From: Ruminococcus sp.
GTDB taxonomy: Bacteria; Bacillota; Clostridia; Oscillospirales; Ruminococcaceae
Direction: 5' to 3'
NCBI GenBank assembly: GCA_017542125.1
Contig: JAFXXU010000058.1
Span: 62,001-126,000 of the forward strand
DNA length: 64,000 bases
Positions 1-8,666 of the stretch are shown here, piece after piece. The notes beneath the pieces are model-generated. The model saw only the letters and a list, made by a program, of their open reading frames with translations, did not search any database and was not told where the DNA came from. The stretch's first letter is position 1. Each line of letters starts with the position of its first letter. The position numbers were made by a program, and so were the translations under genes.

Positions 1-1395
1 GTGGTTGGTGTAACGGTCAGCGCTAAAAGCGGGCTTATCACTATGCCGAACTTCCTTGGGCTCGACTCTAAGGACGTTATCCCTGTGGTTGAGAATTTGA
101 AGCTCAGCTACTCCGTAAAGGAGTCATACAGCCGCTCCATAGGAAAAGGCTGCATAATCAGCCAGAGCATCACCCCCTACGACGAAGTTACTACCGACAG
201 AAGGCTCGACCTGGTAGTCTCTCTCGGCCCCGACCCCAGCGAGGAGGTCAAGGAGGTAGAGGTGGGTGACCATGTGGGTAAGACCTATGACGAGCTTGTA
301 AGAGACGCCGAGAACGACGGAACCCCCGTTGAGGTAGTCAAGAAGGTCTACGACGACACCAAGCCCGAGGGCACGGTATTGACTCAGTATCCGCCGGCAC
401 AGTCAAGGCAGAACAGCGATCAGCCTGTACAGGTTGAGGTCACTACCGCTCAGAAGGAGCAGATACTTCCGGATGTCACTCTGCTTGATCAGAAGCGTGC
501 CGAGAGCATACTTGCTCTGTTCGGCATTGAAACAGTTGTCAAGAACGAGCCCTCAGATAACGTAGCCGAGGGCCTGGTAGCTACACAGTCACCCGCAGCA
601 GGGCAGAAGGTGCCCACCGGATCAAAGGTGACGCTCACCGTAAGCCAGGGCAAGGCATCGGTAAGTATGCCCAATGTTGTAGGTCAGCAGCTTGAAAATG
701 CCGTGAAGCTCATCACCGATGCAGGCATATCTGCAAGGCTCACCTACACCGCCGATACCTCAAAGCCGGATAACGAGATCGTGGCTCAGAGCGTTGAGGC
801 AGGCGCAGAAGTGAAGCGTGGAATGACAGTCGTCCTCACCGTTAATGCTGCAGGGCAGATCGCCGAGATCCCCGATGTTACCGGCATGAGATCCGAGGAT
901 GCCAAGGCTAAGCTGGAAGAAGCGGGCTTTGTGATGAAGGTCTACGTCAGCGATGATTACAACGTTACCGAGGGCAAGGTCTATACACAGGCTCCCGGGG
1001 CGGGTATCCTCGCCAAGAAGGAGTCGGAGATAACCGTACTGCTTATGGCCTACACCGGCGAAGAGACCGAAAGCTCCGTACCTGACACCGACAGCAGCGA
1101 AGGCGACATCTTCGACAGCTCCCTTGAAGCTCCTGACAGCAAGGATATCGTTCTCTCTCCCGAGAGCATATCCGTTAAGGTCGGCGATGAGTTCATACTG
1201 CTCATCAAGTGTATAGGCATAGAGAACCTTGCTGCCGTGGACTATGAGCTCTCGGAGCAGGGCATCATCGAGGAGATCTACATCGACAAGCAGACTCTTG
1301 ATATGACCTTCAGGGCTGTCCAACCCGGTACGGTCGCCATCACCATAAGCGCCGAGGGCATATCCTCTATGTGCTTCGTTGAAGTTACCGAATAA
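1..1395 (+). CDS. PASTA-repeat protein with C-terminal Ig-like domain (5' end outside window)
   Basis: Seen: 464 codons open from base 1, so the true start is probably upstream. Five PASTA-type repeats lie at about residues 14-75, 82-150, 154-218, 222-286 and 288-352; several begin with MPN, LPDV or IPDV and carry the usual 'VxxQxPxxG' turn. An acidic, Ser-rich linker (about 353-378) leads to a last domain (379-464) with a bacterial Ig-like (BIG2) look. Known: PASTA repeats bind muropeptides or beta-lactams and occur on Stk1/PrkC-type kinases and penicillin-binding proteins. Inference: this is the extracellular part of such a protein or a secreted PASTA protein. No kinase or transpeptidase domain is visible in the window. 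Confidence 0.85.
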   Translation: MVGVTVSAKSGLITMPNFLGLDSKDVIPVVENLKLSYSVKESYSRSIGKGCIISQSITPYDEVTTDRRLDLVVSLGPDPSEEVKEVEVGDHVGKTYDELVRDAENDGTPVEVVKKVYDDTKPEGTVLTQYPPAQSRQNSDQPVQVEVTTAQKEQILPDVTLLDQKRAESILALFGIETVVKNEPSDNVAEGLVATQSPAAGQKVPTGSKVTLTVSQGKASVSMPNVVGQQLENAVKLITDAGISARLTYTADTSKPDNEIVAQSVEAGAEVKRGMTVVLTVNAAGQIAEIPDVTGMRSEDAKAKLEEAGFVMKVYVSDDYNVTEGKVYTQAPGAGILAKKESEITVLLMAYTGEETESSVPDTDSSEGDIFDSSLEAPDSKDIVLSPESISVKVGDEFILLIKCIGIENLAAVDYELSEQGIIEEIYIDKQTLDMTFRAVQPGTVAITISAEGISSMCFVEVTE

Positions 1396-1403
1396 AACAA
1401 TAT

Positions 1404-1440
1404 GACCCGGCGCACCCGAAAGAGCTGTGCCGGGTCTTTT
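1404..1440 (+). terminator. Intrinsic terminator after the PASTA gene
   Basis: Stem GACCCGGC (1404-1411) pairs with GCCGGGTC (1429-1436), followed by TTTT. It ends just before the convergent AraC-type gene and may serve both strands. Confidence 0.8.
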
Positions 1441-1445
1441 GTGTA

Positions 1446-2240
1446 TCAGAATTGTTCTGCGGCTCTGCGCCTGAACTCTGTGGGACTCTGACCTGTAAGC
1501 TGGCGAAAGCGCCTGCTGAAATACAGCGGGTCGCTGTAACCCACCGAAGCTGCCACCTCTCCGACGGTCATAAGGGTGGATCGCAGCAGCTTTTCAGCTT
1601 CTGACATTTTTAGGCTGTCGTGATACTGCTGCATAGTCTGGCCTGTCTCTGCTCTGAATACCGCCGCCAGCCGCTTGTAGCTCAGATAAAACTCCCGCTC
1701 CAGTGCTGCCGCAGAGAATGGCTCTGATATATTCTCTCTGAGATACTGCGCTATCCTGCCGCTGAGGCTTAGCTTTTCGGCAGGGCGGTCATTGCAAAGC
1801 AGGATAGAGGTCAGCAGCTCCGCCAGCTTAAGATCAATGAACCATTCCTTATCCCTGTCGTTTGAGGCAGCGTATTCATTGAAGCTAAGTATCTTCTGCT
1901 CGATACCGCTGCCCCTGAGCCCCGAAAGCTTTTTGGGCAGGGGAGCAGCGAGTCCCTCATCTGAGCTGTTAAGATAAAAGTGGCAGTAGAACCACCTTGT
2001 CCCACGGGGGATCTCCCGCTTGCCATAGTGATGTATCCCGCTTTTGAGGAAGAACAGCTCACCGCTGCCGATCTCATAGTCGGTCTCGTCCTCGGTGACG
2101 AAGATCGCCCCTTCAAGAACATATATCATAACGTGGAAATCCGTAACTCTGTCGGCGTGGTAAAAGGGCTCCGGCGCCGCCAGCAGACCCAGCCCCGAAC
2201 AGCGGGGCTGGGAATGATTGCAGTATATTATCTCGTTCAA
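1446..2240 (-). CDS. AraC family transcriptional regulator
   Basis: About 264 residues. The N-terminal half looks like a cupin sugar-sensing domain; the C-terminal 100 residues hold the two AraC helix-turn-helix units, including 'VGEVAASVGYSDPLYFSRRF', typical of the second helix pair. Start choice: a perfect GGAGG at 2247-2251 is 6 nt from a TTG at 2240. The ATG at 2246 touches that GGAGG and the TTG at 2261 lies upstream of it. The gene is divergent from the GH127 enzyme, so it is probably the local regulator of that gene, responding to an arabinose-type sugar (inference). Confidence 0.85.
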   Translation of the reverse strand: MNEIIYCNHSQPRCSGLGLLAAPEPFYHADRVTDFHVMIYVLEGAIFVTEDETDYEIGSGELFFLKSGIHHYGKREIPRGTRWFYCHFYLNSSDEGLAAPLPKKLSGLRGSGIEQKILSFNEYAASNDRDKEWFIDLKLAELLTSILLCNDRPAEKLSLSGRIAQYLRENISEPFSAAALEREFYLSYKRLAAVFRAETGQTMQQYHDSLKMSEAEKLLRSTLMTVGEVAASVGYSDPLYFSRRFRQLTGQSPTEFRRRAAEQF

Positions 2241-2273
2241 GATCATCCTCCATATATGCAAGACTATTCTCTA

Positions 2274-2302
2274 TTCAAATTTGCGCCTGATAAGATTATA
2301 AT
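2274..2302 (+). promoter_or_regulatory. Sigma-A type promoter of the GH127 gene
   Basis: TTCAAA (2274-2279), 17-nt spacer, TATAAT (2297-2302). The gene starts 44 nt downstream. The AraC regulator probably acts in this 105-nt divergent gap. Confidence 0.6.
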
Positions 2303-2345
2303 ACATATAAACGATCCTGTCAACCTTTGTTTCGGAGATGATGAT

Positions 2346-4250
2346 ATGAAAACTATGAAAAGCATACCCGTCAGCGCGTATAAGAGCAGCGGGTTCATCG
2401 GCGATTATCAGGAGCTTGTCCGCAAAGAGATGATACCCTACCAATACCGTGTTATGAAAGACGAAGCGGGTACCGAGAAGAGCGGAGTGTTCTCAAACTT
2501 TATAAACGCTGGCAAGGCGCTTAGAGGTGAGGAGCACGGGGATTTCTACGGTATGGTCTTTCAGGACAGCGACGCGGGCAAGTGGCTTGAGGCTGCTGCC
2601 TATTCTCTGGCTTCGGTGCCCGATGAGCAGCTTGAAGCCCGTGCGGATGAGCTTATCGACCTCATCGCAGCCGCACAGGACAAGGACGGCTATCTCGACA
2701 CCCGCTTTACTATCTCCGACAGAGACAGGCGCTGGGAAAACCTCCTTGAAGCCCACGAGCTCTACTGCGCCGGACATCTGATCGAGGCTGCCTGTGCGTA
2801 CTATGAGGCCACCGGCAAGCGCAAGCTGCTGGATGTTATGCAGAGATGTGCTGCACATATCCACAGGCATTTTATCGAGGAGGGCAGGCCGGGCTTCCCA
2901 GGTCATCCGGAGATAGAGCTTGCGCTGATGAAGCTGTACCGGCTCACCTCTGACAAGCGCTGCCTGGAGCTGGCGAAACATTTCATCGACACCCGCGGGC
3001 AGGATCCCGATTTCTACAAAAAGGAGAAAGCCTCCCGGGATTGGACAGTCTGGGGAAACGATGCCTCAAACGGCGATTATCAGCAGAGCTCCCGCCCCGT
3101 CCGTGAGCAGACCGAGGCTGTCGGCCACGCGGTGAGAGCGGTGTATCTTTACACGGGTATGGCAGACCTAGCCTCCGAGACCGAGGATAAGGAGCTGTTC
3201 AACGCCTGCCGCCGCCTTTGGGAGAGCATTGTGAACCGAAAACTCTATATCACCGGAGGGATAGGTTCTACTGTTCACGGCGAGGCTTTCAGCGTGGATT
3301 TCGATCTCCCGCCCGATACGGCCTATTCCGAGACCTGTGCCGCCATAGGGCTGATGTTTTTTGCCTCGCGTATGCTTGAAAATGATATCAGCGGCGAGTA
3401 CGGCGACGTTATGGAGCAAGCCTTCTATAATACTGTGCTTGCGGGCATCCAGCTTGACGGGCAGAGGTTTTTCTATGTAAACCCTCTGGAGGCTGTTCCC
3501 GGAGTATCAGGTGTGGCTCCCACTCACCGCCATACGCTGATGAAGCGCCCCGGCTGGTATGCCTGCGCCTGCTGTCCTCCCAATGCCGCAAGGCTCATCT
3601 CATCTATTGGTAAGTACGCCTATGCCGAAAGCGGCGATACAGTTTACTGCCATCTGTTCGCGCCGGGTAAGGTCTCATTTGAAAACGGATCCTCGCTTCA
3701 TTGCGAGACCGGGTACCCCTACGGCTTCACCGTAACATATAAGATCACCGGCTGCACAACTCTTGCAGTCAGAGTGCCCCATTGGAGCAGGGAGACTTCC
3801 TTCTTCAAAAACGGTGAGGCAATTACTCCCGAGATAAGAAAGGGATATGCCTATATCCCCGTGAACGACGGCGACGAGATCAGGCTGGTGATTGACGGCA
3901 AGCCCAGGTTCGTCTACCCCTCCGAGAGGATACATTCCTTGTCCGGCAAGGCAGCGCTTTGTATGGGACCCCTCGTCTACTGCTTTGAGGGTGCCGATAA
4001 CGGAGATATCATCGCGGCATCCTATGTTGATACCGGCTCTGAGGCAAAGCCTGCCTTCCCCGACCCGAGACTGCCCAAGAATGCTCTCCGTCTGGCTGTT
4101 GGAGGATATGTGAGAGCAGGGCAGGAGAGCCTCTACTCTACCGCTGCCCCCAGGCTTGAACCCCGGGAGCTTTATGCCATACCCTACTGCCTCTGGGGAA
4201 ACCGCGCCGAGAACGCCATGCGCGTCTGGATGGATGCTGCTCGCCTCTGA
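2346..4250 (+). CDS. Glycoside hydrolase family 127, beta-L-arabinofuranosidase type
   Basis: 634 residues, the usual length of the family (DUF1680/GH127). Known: the Bifidobacterium enzyme HypBA1 uses a zinc site of one Glu and three Cys, one Cys being the nucleophile. The same pattern is seen here: E329-T-C331 and C409-C410 in 'CACCPPN'. No signal peptide is visible, so it is likely cytoplasmic and acts on imported arabino-oligosaccharides. Start: ATG 2346 has GGAG at 2334-2337; the open frame continues upstream into the opposite AraC gene but without a ribosome site. Substrate is inferred from the family; some members have other sugar specificity. Confidence 0.9.
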   Translation: MKTMKSIPVSAYKSSGFIGDYQELVRKEMIPYQYRVMKDEAGTEKSGVFSNFINAGKALRGEEHGDFYGMVFQDSDAGKWLEAAAYSLASVPDEQLEARADELIDLIAAAQDKDGYLDTRFTISDRDRRWENLLEAHELYCAGHLIEAACAYYEATGKRKLLDVMQRCAAHIHRHFIEEGRPGFPGHPEIELALMKLYRLTSDKRCLELAKHFIDTRGQDPDFYKKEKASRDWTVWGNDASNGDYQQSSRPVREQTEAVGHAVRAVYLYTGMADLASETEDKELFNACRRLWESIVNRKLYITGGIGSTVHGEAFSVDFDLPPDTAYSETCAAIGLMFFASRMLENDISGEYGDVMEQAFYNTVLAGIQLDGQRFFYVNPLEAVPGVSGVAPTHRHTLMKRPGWYACACCPPNAARLISSIGKYAYAESGDTVYCHLFAPGKVSFENGSSLHCETGYPYGFTVTYKITGCTTLAVRVPHWSRETSFFKNGEAITPEIRKGYAYIPVNDGDEIRLVIDGKPRFVYPSERIHSLSGKAALCMGPLVYCFEGADNGDIIAASYVDTGSEAKPAFPDPRLPKNALRLAVGGYVRAGQESLYSTAAPRLEPRELYAIPYCLWGNRAENAMRVWMDAARL

Positions 4251-4263
4251 TAGTATGCTTATT

Positions 4264-4293
4264 ACACCGCCCGAAACCAGGGCGGTGTTTTTT
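4264..4293 (+). terminator. Intrinsic terminator after the GH127 gene
   Basis: ACACCGCC (4264-4271) pairs with GGCGGTGT (4281-4288), followed by a T run. Confidence 0.85.
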
Positions 4294-4392
4294 GTTTCTC
4301 TCATATAAAAGCACAAAATAAGATAATGTTTTGCCAAACTGTTTCAGAATTTACAAAAAGTTCACACAACATAGCATAAAATAGGAGTTTCT

Positions 4393-4424
4393 GTAACAAA
4401 TTTGTGACGCAAATATGCTATAAT
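4393..4424 (+). promoter_or_regulatory. Extended -10 promoter with overlapping palindrome, diguanylate cyclase gene
   Basis: TATAAT at 4419-4424 is preceded by TG (extended -10, TGCTATAAT). No -35 match stands at the right distance. That place is taken by GTAACAAATTTGTGAC (4393-4408), a near-perfect palindrome. The overlap suggests a repressor or activator site (inference). Confidence 0.5.
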
Positions 4425-4536
4425 ATATACAGGAAAATATTAGATATATGATATATATCGCGTTTGCTTTTGCAAAACTCTTTATACGCTGTAAACCCCC
4501 GGCTTATCAGCTGTGTTTCTGAATACGGAGGTCGTT

Positions 4537-5766
4537 ATGGTATATTCAAGTATAGGTATCATAGGGCTGCTGGTGCAGCTTATCATCAATTACGATGTTA
4601 TATTCAAAAAGACCAGCGGCGGCGTCAGGCGCAAAAATGTACTCTATCGCCGCTTTCTGTTCGGTACTCTGTTCTATTATTCCACGGATATCCTCTGGGG
4701 CATATTCGATGAACAGAAGCTTTACAAGCTGCTCTATGCCGACACGGTGATCTACTTTGTGGCAATGAGCCTTATGGTAATGCTCTGGACGGATTATACC
4801 ACAGATTACCTTGAAGAAAAGACAGGCTTCGGCAAGGCTTTGAAACTTGTGGGGCGTGTTTTCTTCTGCCTGTGCCCGCCGGTGCTGATAGTCAACTCCT
4901 TCTATCCCATACTGTTTCAGATCACCGGCCAGGGAGAATATAAGACCGCGCCGATCCGTTATCTGCTCCTGCTGATACAGATACTGCTGTTTACTCTGAC
5001 AGGCGGGCTCACCCTGACCCTCAGCTTCAAGACGGCTCAGGTAAAAAGGGTAAGATACCGTGCGATAAGTGTATTCGGATTCGTTATGGGTACGCTGGTG
5101 CTGGTTCAGGTCTATAACCCTCTGCTGCCTGTTTACTCCGTAGGCTGTATGCTTGGTACCTGCCTGCTTCACACCTTTATCTATGAGGATGAAAAGGCGG
5201 AGTACCGCAACAAGCTGGAGGAGCTGCTCAAACAGGAAAAGGAATCTAAGCAGGCCCTCAATTCTGCCAGGACAGCTGCGAATACAGATGCCCTCACCGG
5301 AGTAAAGAGCCGCCGCGCTTATCTGGAGATGACCGACCGTATTGACAACGCTATTGCCGAGGGTACGGCAGGGGAGTTCGGGATCATCGTCTTCGATATC
5401 AACGGATTAAAGAACATCAACGATACCCTCGGTCACGAGGAGGGCGACAGATATATCCGCGAGGGCTGTATGATGATCTGCCGCAAGTTCTGCCACAGCC
5501 CCGTCTACCGTATCGGCGGCGACGAATTCGTGGCGCTTCTGGAGGGCAGCGACTTTAATGCCCGTGAGGAGCTGCTTGCCTCTTTTGATGAGGATATCGA
5601 CCTTAATCAGCAGCAGGGTCTTATCGAAGTCTCCACCGGAATGGGTGTGTTCGACCCTGAGCTGGATCAGAGCTTCTCCGGCATTTTTGAGCGGGCGGAC
5701 AGAAAAATGTATGAACGCAAGGATCTCCTGAAAAGCCGGGATAAGTCTTGGCAGCGTCAGTTCTGA
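4537..5766 (+). CDS. Membrane-bound GGDEF diguanylate cyclase
   Basis: 409 residues. The first 210 are hydrophobic, with about six membrane segments and no recognised sensor domain. A short coiled coil follows, then a GGDEF domain with 'TDALTGVKSRRAYLE' and an intact GGDEF motif at 327-331. Known: an intact GGDEF domain makes cyclic di-GMP from two GTP. No RxxD inhibitory site is seen just before the motif, so product inhibition may be absent. Start ATG 4537 is chosen because GGAGG (4527-4531) stands 5 nt upstream; the in-frame GTG at 4513 lies before it. The gene stands alone, between two terminators. Confidence 0.9.
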   Translation: MVYSSIGIIGLLVQLIINYDVIFKKTSGGVRRKNVLYRRFLFGTLFYYSTDILWGIFDEQKLYKLLYADTVIYFVAMSLMVMLWTDYTTDYLEEKTGFGKALKLVGRVFFCLCPPVLIVNSFYPILFQITGQGEYKTAPIRYLLLLIQILLFTLTGGLTLTLSFKTAQVKRVRYRAISVFGFVMGTLVLVQVYNPLLPVYSVGCMLGTCLLHTFIYEDEKAEYRNKLEELLKQEKESKQALNSARTAANTDALTGVKSRRAYLEMTDRIDNAIAEGTAGEFGIIVFDINGLKNINDTLGHEEGDRYIREGCMMICRKFCHSPVYRIGGDEFVALLEGSDFNAREELLASFDEDIDLNQQQGLIEVSTGMGVFDPELDQSFSGIFERADRKMYERKDLLKSRDKSWQRQF

Positions 5767-5791
5767 GCCCTGAGAATCAATAAAAGCATCG

Positions 5792-5825
5792 CCCCTGTGT
5801 CCTTTGGGATGCAGGGGAGGTTTTA
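5792..5825 (+). terminator. Terminator after the GGDEF gene
   Basis: CCCCTGTGTCC (5792-5802) pairs with GGATGCAGGGG (5807-5817), with two G-T pairs, then AGGTTTTA. The T tract is short. Confidence 0.6.
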
Positions 5826-5873
5826 TGCTTGCTGCGCCTCAAATAGGACCGGAAAAAATTTTTCAAAAAAGTT

Positions 5874-5899
5874 TGTAACGTTTTGTACTTGTATCCGTC
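5874..5899 (+). promoter_or_regulatory. ECF-type promoter of the sigma/anti-sigma operon
   Basis: TGTAAC (5874-5879), 16-nt spacer, CGTC (5896-5899). This is the usual AAC...CGTC pattern recognised by ECF sigma factors, just upstream of an ECF sigma gene. Inference: positive autoregulation. Confidence 0.75.
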
Positions 5900-5934
5900 T
5901 AACTTACAGAAAGGCAGGAAAGGAGGTGCGATGA

Positions 5935-6429
5935 TTGGATAAAAAGACTGCCGAGGGATTGTACGATGCTTGCTATATGAAGGTCTATTCCTATGTGATG
6001 ACCCTTGCCAAGGATCAGAATACCGCCGCAGAGCTCACACAGGAAACATTCTACCGGGCGATGACCGCCAAGCAGACCTTCAGAGGCGAAGCCGAATGCT
6101 ACTCCTGGCTCTGTGCCATAGCCAAGAACCTTTTCATTGATGAAAAGCGCAGATCGGCTAAGTATCAGGATGAGCCTGACGAAAGCCTGGCTGATACCGA
6201 TACCGACATAGAGCAGAGCATCACCGATTCGGACACTTCCTTCCGGGTACATATACTGCTCCATTCCATGGAGGAGCCGTATAAGGAGGTCTTTGAGCTC
6301 AGAGTGTTCGGGGAGCTGTCCTTTGCACAGATCGGCAAGATCTTTCAGAAGACAGAGTCCTGGGCAAGAGTTACCTTTCACCGCGCCAGACTTAAACTGA
6401 AAGAAAGGATGGATAACAATGAGATTTGA
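5935..6429 (+). CDS. ECF-type RNA polymerase sigma factor
   Basis: 164 residues, a normal ECF length. Region 2 runs from about residue 10 to 75 with 'AAELTQETFYRAM'. Region 4 is about 105-160 with 'EVFELRVFGELSFAQIGKIF' as the helix-turn-helix. Start is TTG 5935, fixed by AAGGAGGTG (5920-5928) 6 nt upstream; the ATG at 5931 is out of frame. The stop overlaps the anti-sigma start by 11 nt, so the two are translationally coupled. The ECF-like promoter upstream suggests that the factor reads its own operon. Confidence 0.9.
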   Translation: MDKKTAEGLYDACYMKVYSYVMTLAKDQNTAAELTQETFYRAMTAKQTFRGEAECYSWLCAIAKNLFIDEKRRSAKYQDEPDESLADTDTDIEQSITDSDTSFRVHILLHSMEEPYKEVFELRVFGELSFAQIGKIFQKTESWARVTFHRARLKLKERMDNNEI

Positions 6430-7399
6430 CTGTGATATGATCTGCGATCTGCTGCCGCTGTATATCGACGGTGCTTGCAGCAAAGTCAGCGAAGAGGCTG
6501 TTGAGGAGCATCTCGCTCAGTGCGAGTCCTGCTCGGGCATATATAACGATATGAAAAGATCCGAGAAACTGATAGACGCGGAGTTTAAAAAGGAGCGGGA
6601 CGAAGTCCTGGTCAGACAGGCTAAATACTTCAAGCGCCGCAGCGTTCTGGCAGGGAGCATAATCGGAGGGATATTTGCGATCCCCATACTTGTCTGCCTG
6701 ATAGTCAACCTTGCCACGGGGGCGGGGCTCACCTGGTTCTTTATCGTGCTGACCGCCATGTTCATTCCTGCATCATTAACGGTAGTCCCGCTGATGATAC
6801 CCGAGAACAAAGCGCTCTGCACACTCGGAGCCTTTACCGCAAGCCTGCTGACGCTGCTGGGCGTCTGCTGCATCTACTCCGGCGGGAGCTGGTTATTTAC
6901 TGCGGCTTCAAGCATCCTCTTCGGGCTTTCAGTGGTGTTTATGCCCTTTGTTTCCAATGCCAGGCCCGTAGCTGCCCGTATTGGGGATCATAAAGCCCTG
7001 CTCACTCTCGGTGCTTGCACGCTGACCTTTATCCTGATGATGGTCTGCATCGGGATCAGATCAGACAGTCCAGATTTCTTCCGCTATACAATGGCATTTT
7101 CGCTGCCTGTATTCGCATATATCTGGGGTATGTTCGCGCTGATAACTCTCCCCAAATGGAACGGGATGCTCAAAGCAGCTGCCTGCGTGCTTCTTTCGGC
7201 AGTCTTTGGATGCTTCTCTGAGACATTCGTTATCCTGCTGCTGGGCAGAGGGATCAGGCTCCCGGAATTCGGATTCGGTTCACTCGATCTGGAGTCCGTA
7301 GAGGGCAGTATGCGCTGGGCAGCACTCTTCCTCGGTATAGTTCTCTCGGCGATATTCACAATGGTTGGTCTCAGAAAGACTAATAAAAACAGTAAATGA
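6419..7399 (+). CDS. Zinc-finger anti-sigma factor, membrane protein
   Basis: 326 residues. The cytoplasmic N-terminus holds a zf-HC2 type site, H31-x3-C35-x2-C38, as in ZAS anti-sigma proteins. From about residue 72 there are seven or eight hydrophobic segments, a larger membrane part than the single-span anti-sigma factors. Known: such proteins hold the partner ECF factor inactive at the membrane until an envelope or redox signal comes. It overlaps the sigma gene by 11 nt and is 17 nt from the lipoprotein gene, so the three form one operon. The signal cannot be read from the sequence. Confidence 0.85.
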   Translation: MRFDCDMICDLLPLYIDGACSKVSEEAVEEHLAQCESCSGIYNDMKRSEKLIDAEFKKERDEVLVRQAKYFKRRSVLAGSIIGGIFAIPILVCLIVNLATGAGLTWFFIVLTAMFIPASLTVVPLMIPENKALCTLGAFTASLLTLLGVCCIYSGGSWLFTAASSILFGLSVVFMPFVSNARPVAARIGDHKALLTLGACTLTFILMMVCIGIRSDSPDFFRYTMAFSLPVFAYIWGMFALITLPKWNGMLKAAACVLLSAVFGCFSETFVILLLGRGIRLPEFGFGSLDLESVEGSMRWAALFLGIVLSAIFTMVGLRKTNKNSK

Positions 7400-7416
7400 T
7401 TCAGGGGGTAAACAAA

Positions 7417-8346
7417 ATGAAAAACACAATCAAACTTATCGTTCTTGCAGCCATACTTGTTTCGGTGGTCGCTCTCACAGCCTGCGTACACATCGGCAGC
7501 TCATATGATCATGCTGATCAATACACCGCCGGCGACAGAGATTTCTCCGAGCCGGTGAACAAGCTGGATATCAACTGGAGCTCCGGCACAGTTACCCTTA
7601 TGAGACACGATTCCGATGTGATCTCCATCAAGGAGACCTGCAACAAATCCCTCACGGATGCCGAAAAGGTACACTCCTGGCTTGACGGCAGCACCCTCCG
7701 CATCCAGTTCTGCAAGTCGGGAGAGGTATTCTCCTCCTCCGCTGAAAAGAAGCTGGAGATCCTGATCCCCAAGAACCTTAAGCTCTCGGATATCTTCTAC
7801 GACGGTTCCTCCGCTGATGCTAACTTTGAGGACCTTTCCGCAAACAACGTAACGATCGAATCTTCCTCCGGCGATATCCGTATGGTTAACTGCCAGGCCA
7901 AGGAATACGCTATCACTGCTTCGTCCGGTGATATCAAGCTTGATCAGATCATCGCCTCCGAGAAAGCAAAATGTACTGCTTCCTCCGGTGAGATCAGCAT
8001 CAGCACCGAGTCCATCAGCGATCTCAGTGTTGAGACTTCTTCCGGTGATGTGAAGCTTGATATCAAGGATCCTCACAAAGTCTATGCTCAGGCCTCCAGC
8101 GGAGAGATGAACCTTACCTTTGCGAAGATGCCTTCCGAGCTTAAGATAGAAACTTCCTCGGGCGATGTAGACCTCTACCTCCCCAAGAACGCTGATTTCA
8201 AGGCTGAGATCGAAACCTCCTCCGGCGACTTTGAGAGCGATCTTGCCCTCTCCAAGAACGGCGACACCTATACCTGCGGCAACGGTGAGGCAAGTGTTTC
8301 TATTGAGACCTCATCCGGTGATATCAAGATCATGAAATACAACTGA
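7417..8346 (+). CDS. DUF4097-type beta-repeat lipoprotein
   Basis: 309 residues. A signal peptide ends in LTAC, with Cys23 as the likely lipidated residue. The rest is built of repeats of about 20 residues, most ending in SSGD or SSGE (at least eight copies: TSSGDV, ASSGEI and similar), as in DUF4097/putative adhesin beta-helix proteins. Start ATG 7417 follows AGGGGG; the open frame reaches 7396 but without a ribosome site. As last gene of the sigma/anti-sigma operon it may be a sensor or target at the cell surface (inference). Function of the family is poorly known. Confidence 0.85.
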   Translation: MKNTIKLIVLAAILVSVVALTACVHIGSSYDHADQYTAGDRDFSEPVNKLDINWSSGTVTLMRHDSDVISIKETCNKSLTDAEKVHSWLDGSTLRIQFCKSGEVFSSSAEKKLEILIPKNLKLSDIFYDGSSADANFEDLSANNVTIESSSGDIRMVNCQAKEYAITASSGDIKLDQIIASEKAKCTASSGEISISTESISDLSVETSSGDVKLDIKDPHKVYAQASSGEMNLTFAKMPSELKIETSSGDVDLYLPKNADFKAEIETSSGDFESDLALSKNGDTYTCGNGEASVSIETSSGDIKIMKYN

Positions 8347-8365
8347 TAAGATAATGAACGTTCAG

Positions 8366-8398
8366 AGCCGTCGCAGCAATTCTGCGGCGGCTTTGCTT
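8366..8398 (+). terminator. Terminator after the DUF4097 gene
   Basis: AGCCGTCGCAG (8366-8376) pairs with CTGCGGCGGCT (8382-8392), then TTGCTT. The T tract is weak. Confidence 0.65.
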
Positions 8399-8426
8399 GT
8401 TCCCGCGGAAGGCTGCAATTTATGTA

Positions 8427-8455
8427 TTGACAAATCCCACCACATATAGTATAAT
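8427..8455 (+). promoter_or_regulatory. Consensus promoter of the toxin-antitoxin pair
   Basis: TTGACA (8427-8432), 17-nt spacer, TATAAT (8450-8455): a full sigma-A consensus. No palindromic operator stands out around it. Confidence 0.8.
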
Positions 8456-8484
8456 AACAGATGAACACCAAAGGGGGTAAAATA

Positions 8485-8664
8485 ATGGACAGCAAACAGA
8501 AGAAAGCGCTCGAGCAGGCTATCGCCTCCGTTGAGATGGAGGGCTTCCGTTTTACCGACAAGGACAGAAAGCTCTGCGAAAAGCTGGTATCGGGCGAGAT
8601 CTCCTTTTCCGATTTTCTGAAGGACTGCAAGGCAGGAAAATTCAAGGCGTATGTGGGAGGCTGA
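8485..8664 (+). CDS. VbhA-like antitoxin of a Fic toxin
   Basis: 59 residues. S15-V-E-M-E19-G20 matches the (S/T)xxxE(G/N) inhibitory motif of Fic antitoxins, in which the Glu reaches into the toxin's ATP site and blocks AMP transfer. Start ATG 8485 follows AAAGGGGG (8469-8476); the ATG at 8461 lies upstream of that site. The stop is 2 nt before the Fic start, so the pair is co-translated. The C-terminal part (FTDKD..., ISFSDFL) fits the VbhA/antitoxin class I helix bundle (inference). Confidence 0.8.
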   Translation: MDSKQKKALEQAIASVEMEGFRFTDKDRKLCEKLVSGEISFSDFLKDCKAGKFKAYVGG

Positions 8665-8666
8665 TC

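Noticed and set aside
1980..2345. N-terminal extension of the GH127 frame into the AraC gene
   Set aside because: The extension overlaps the divergent AraC gene and has no ribosome site; ATG 2346 has GGAG and gives the family's normal length.
7858..8330. Regular TCCTCCGGTGATATC-like repeats that look like a repeat array
   Set aside because: They encode the SSGD turns of the DUF4097 beta-repeat protein; spacers are coding and in frame, so this is not a CRISPR array.
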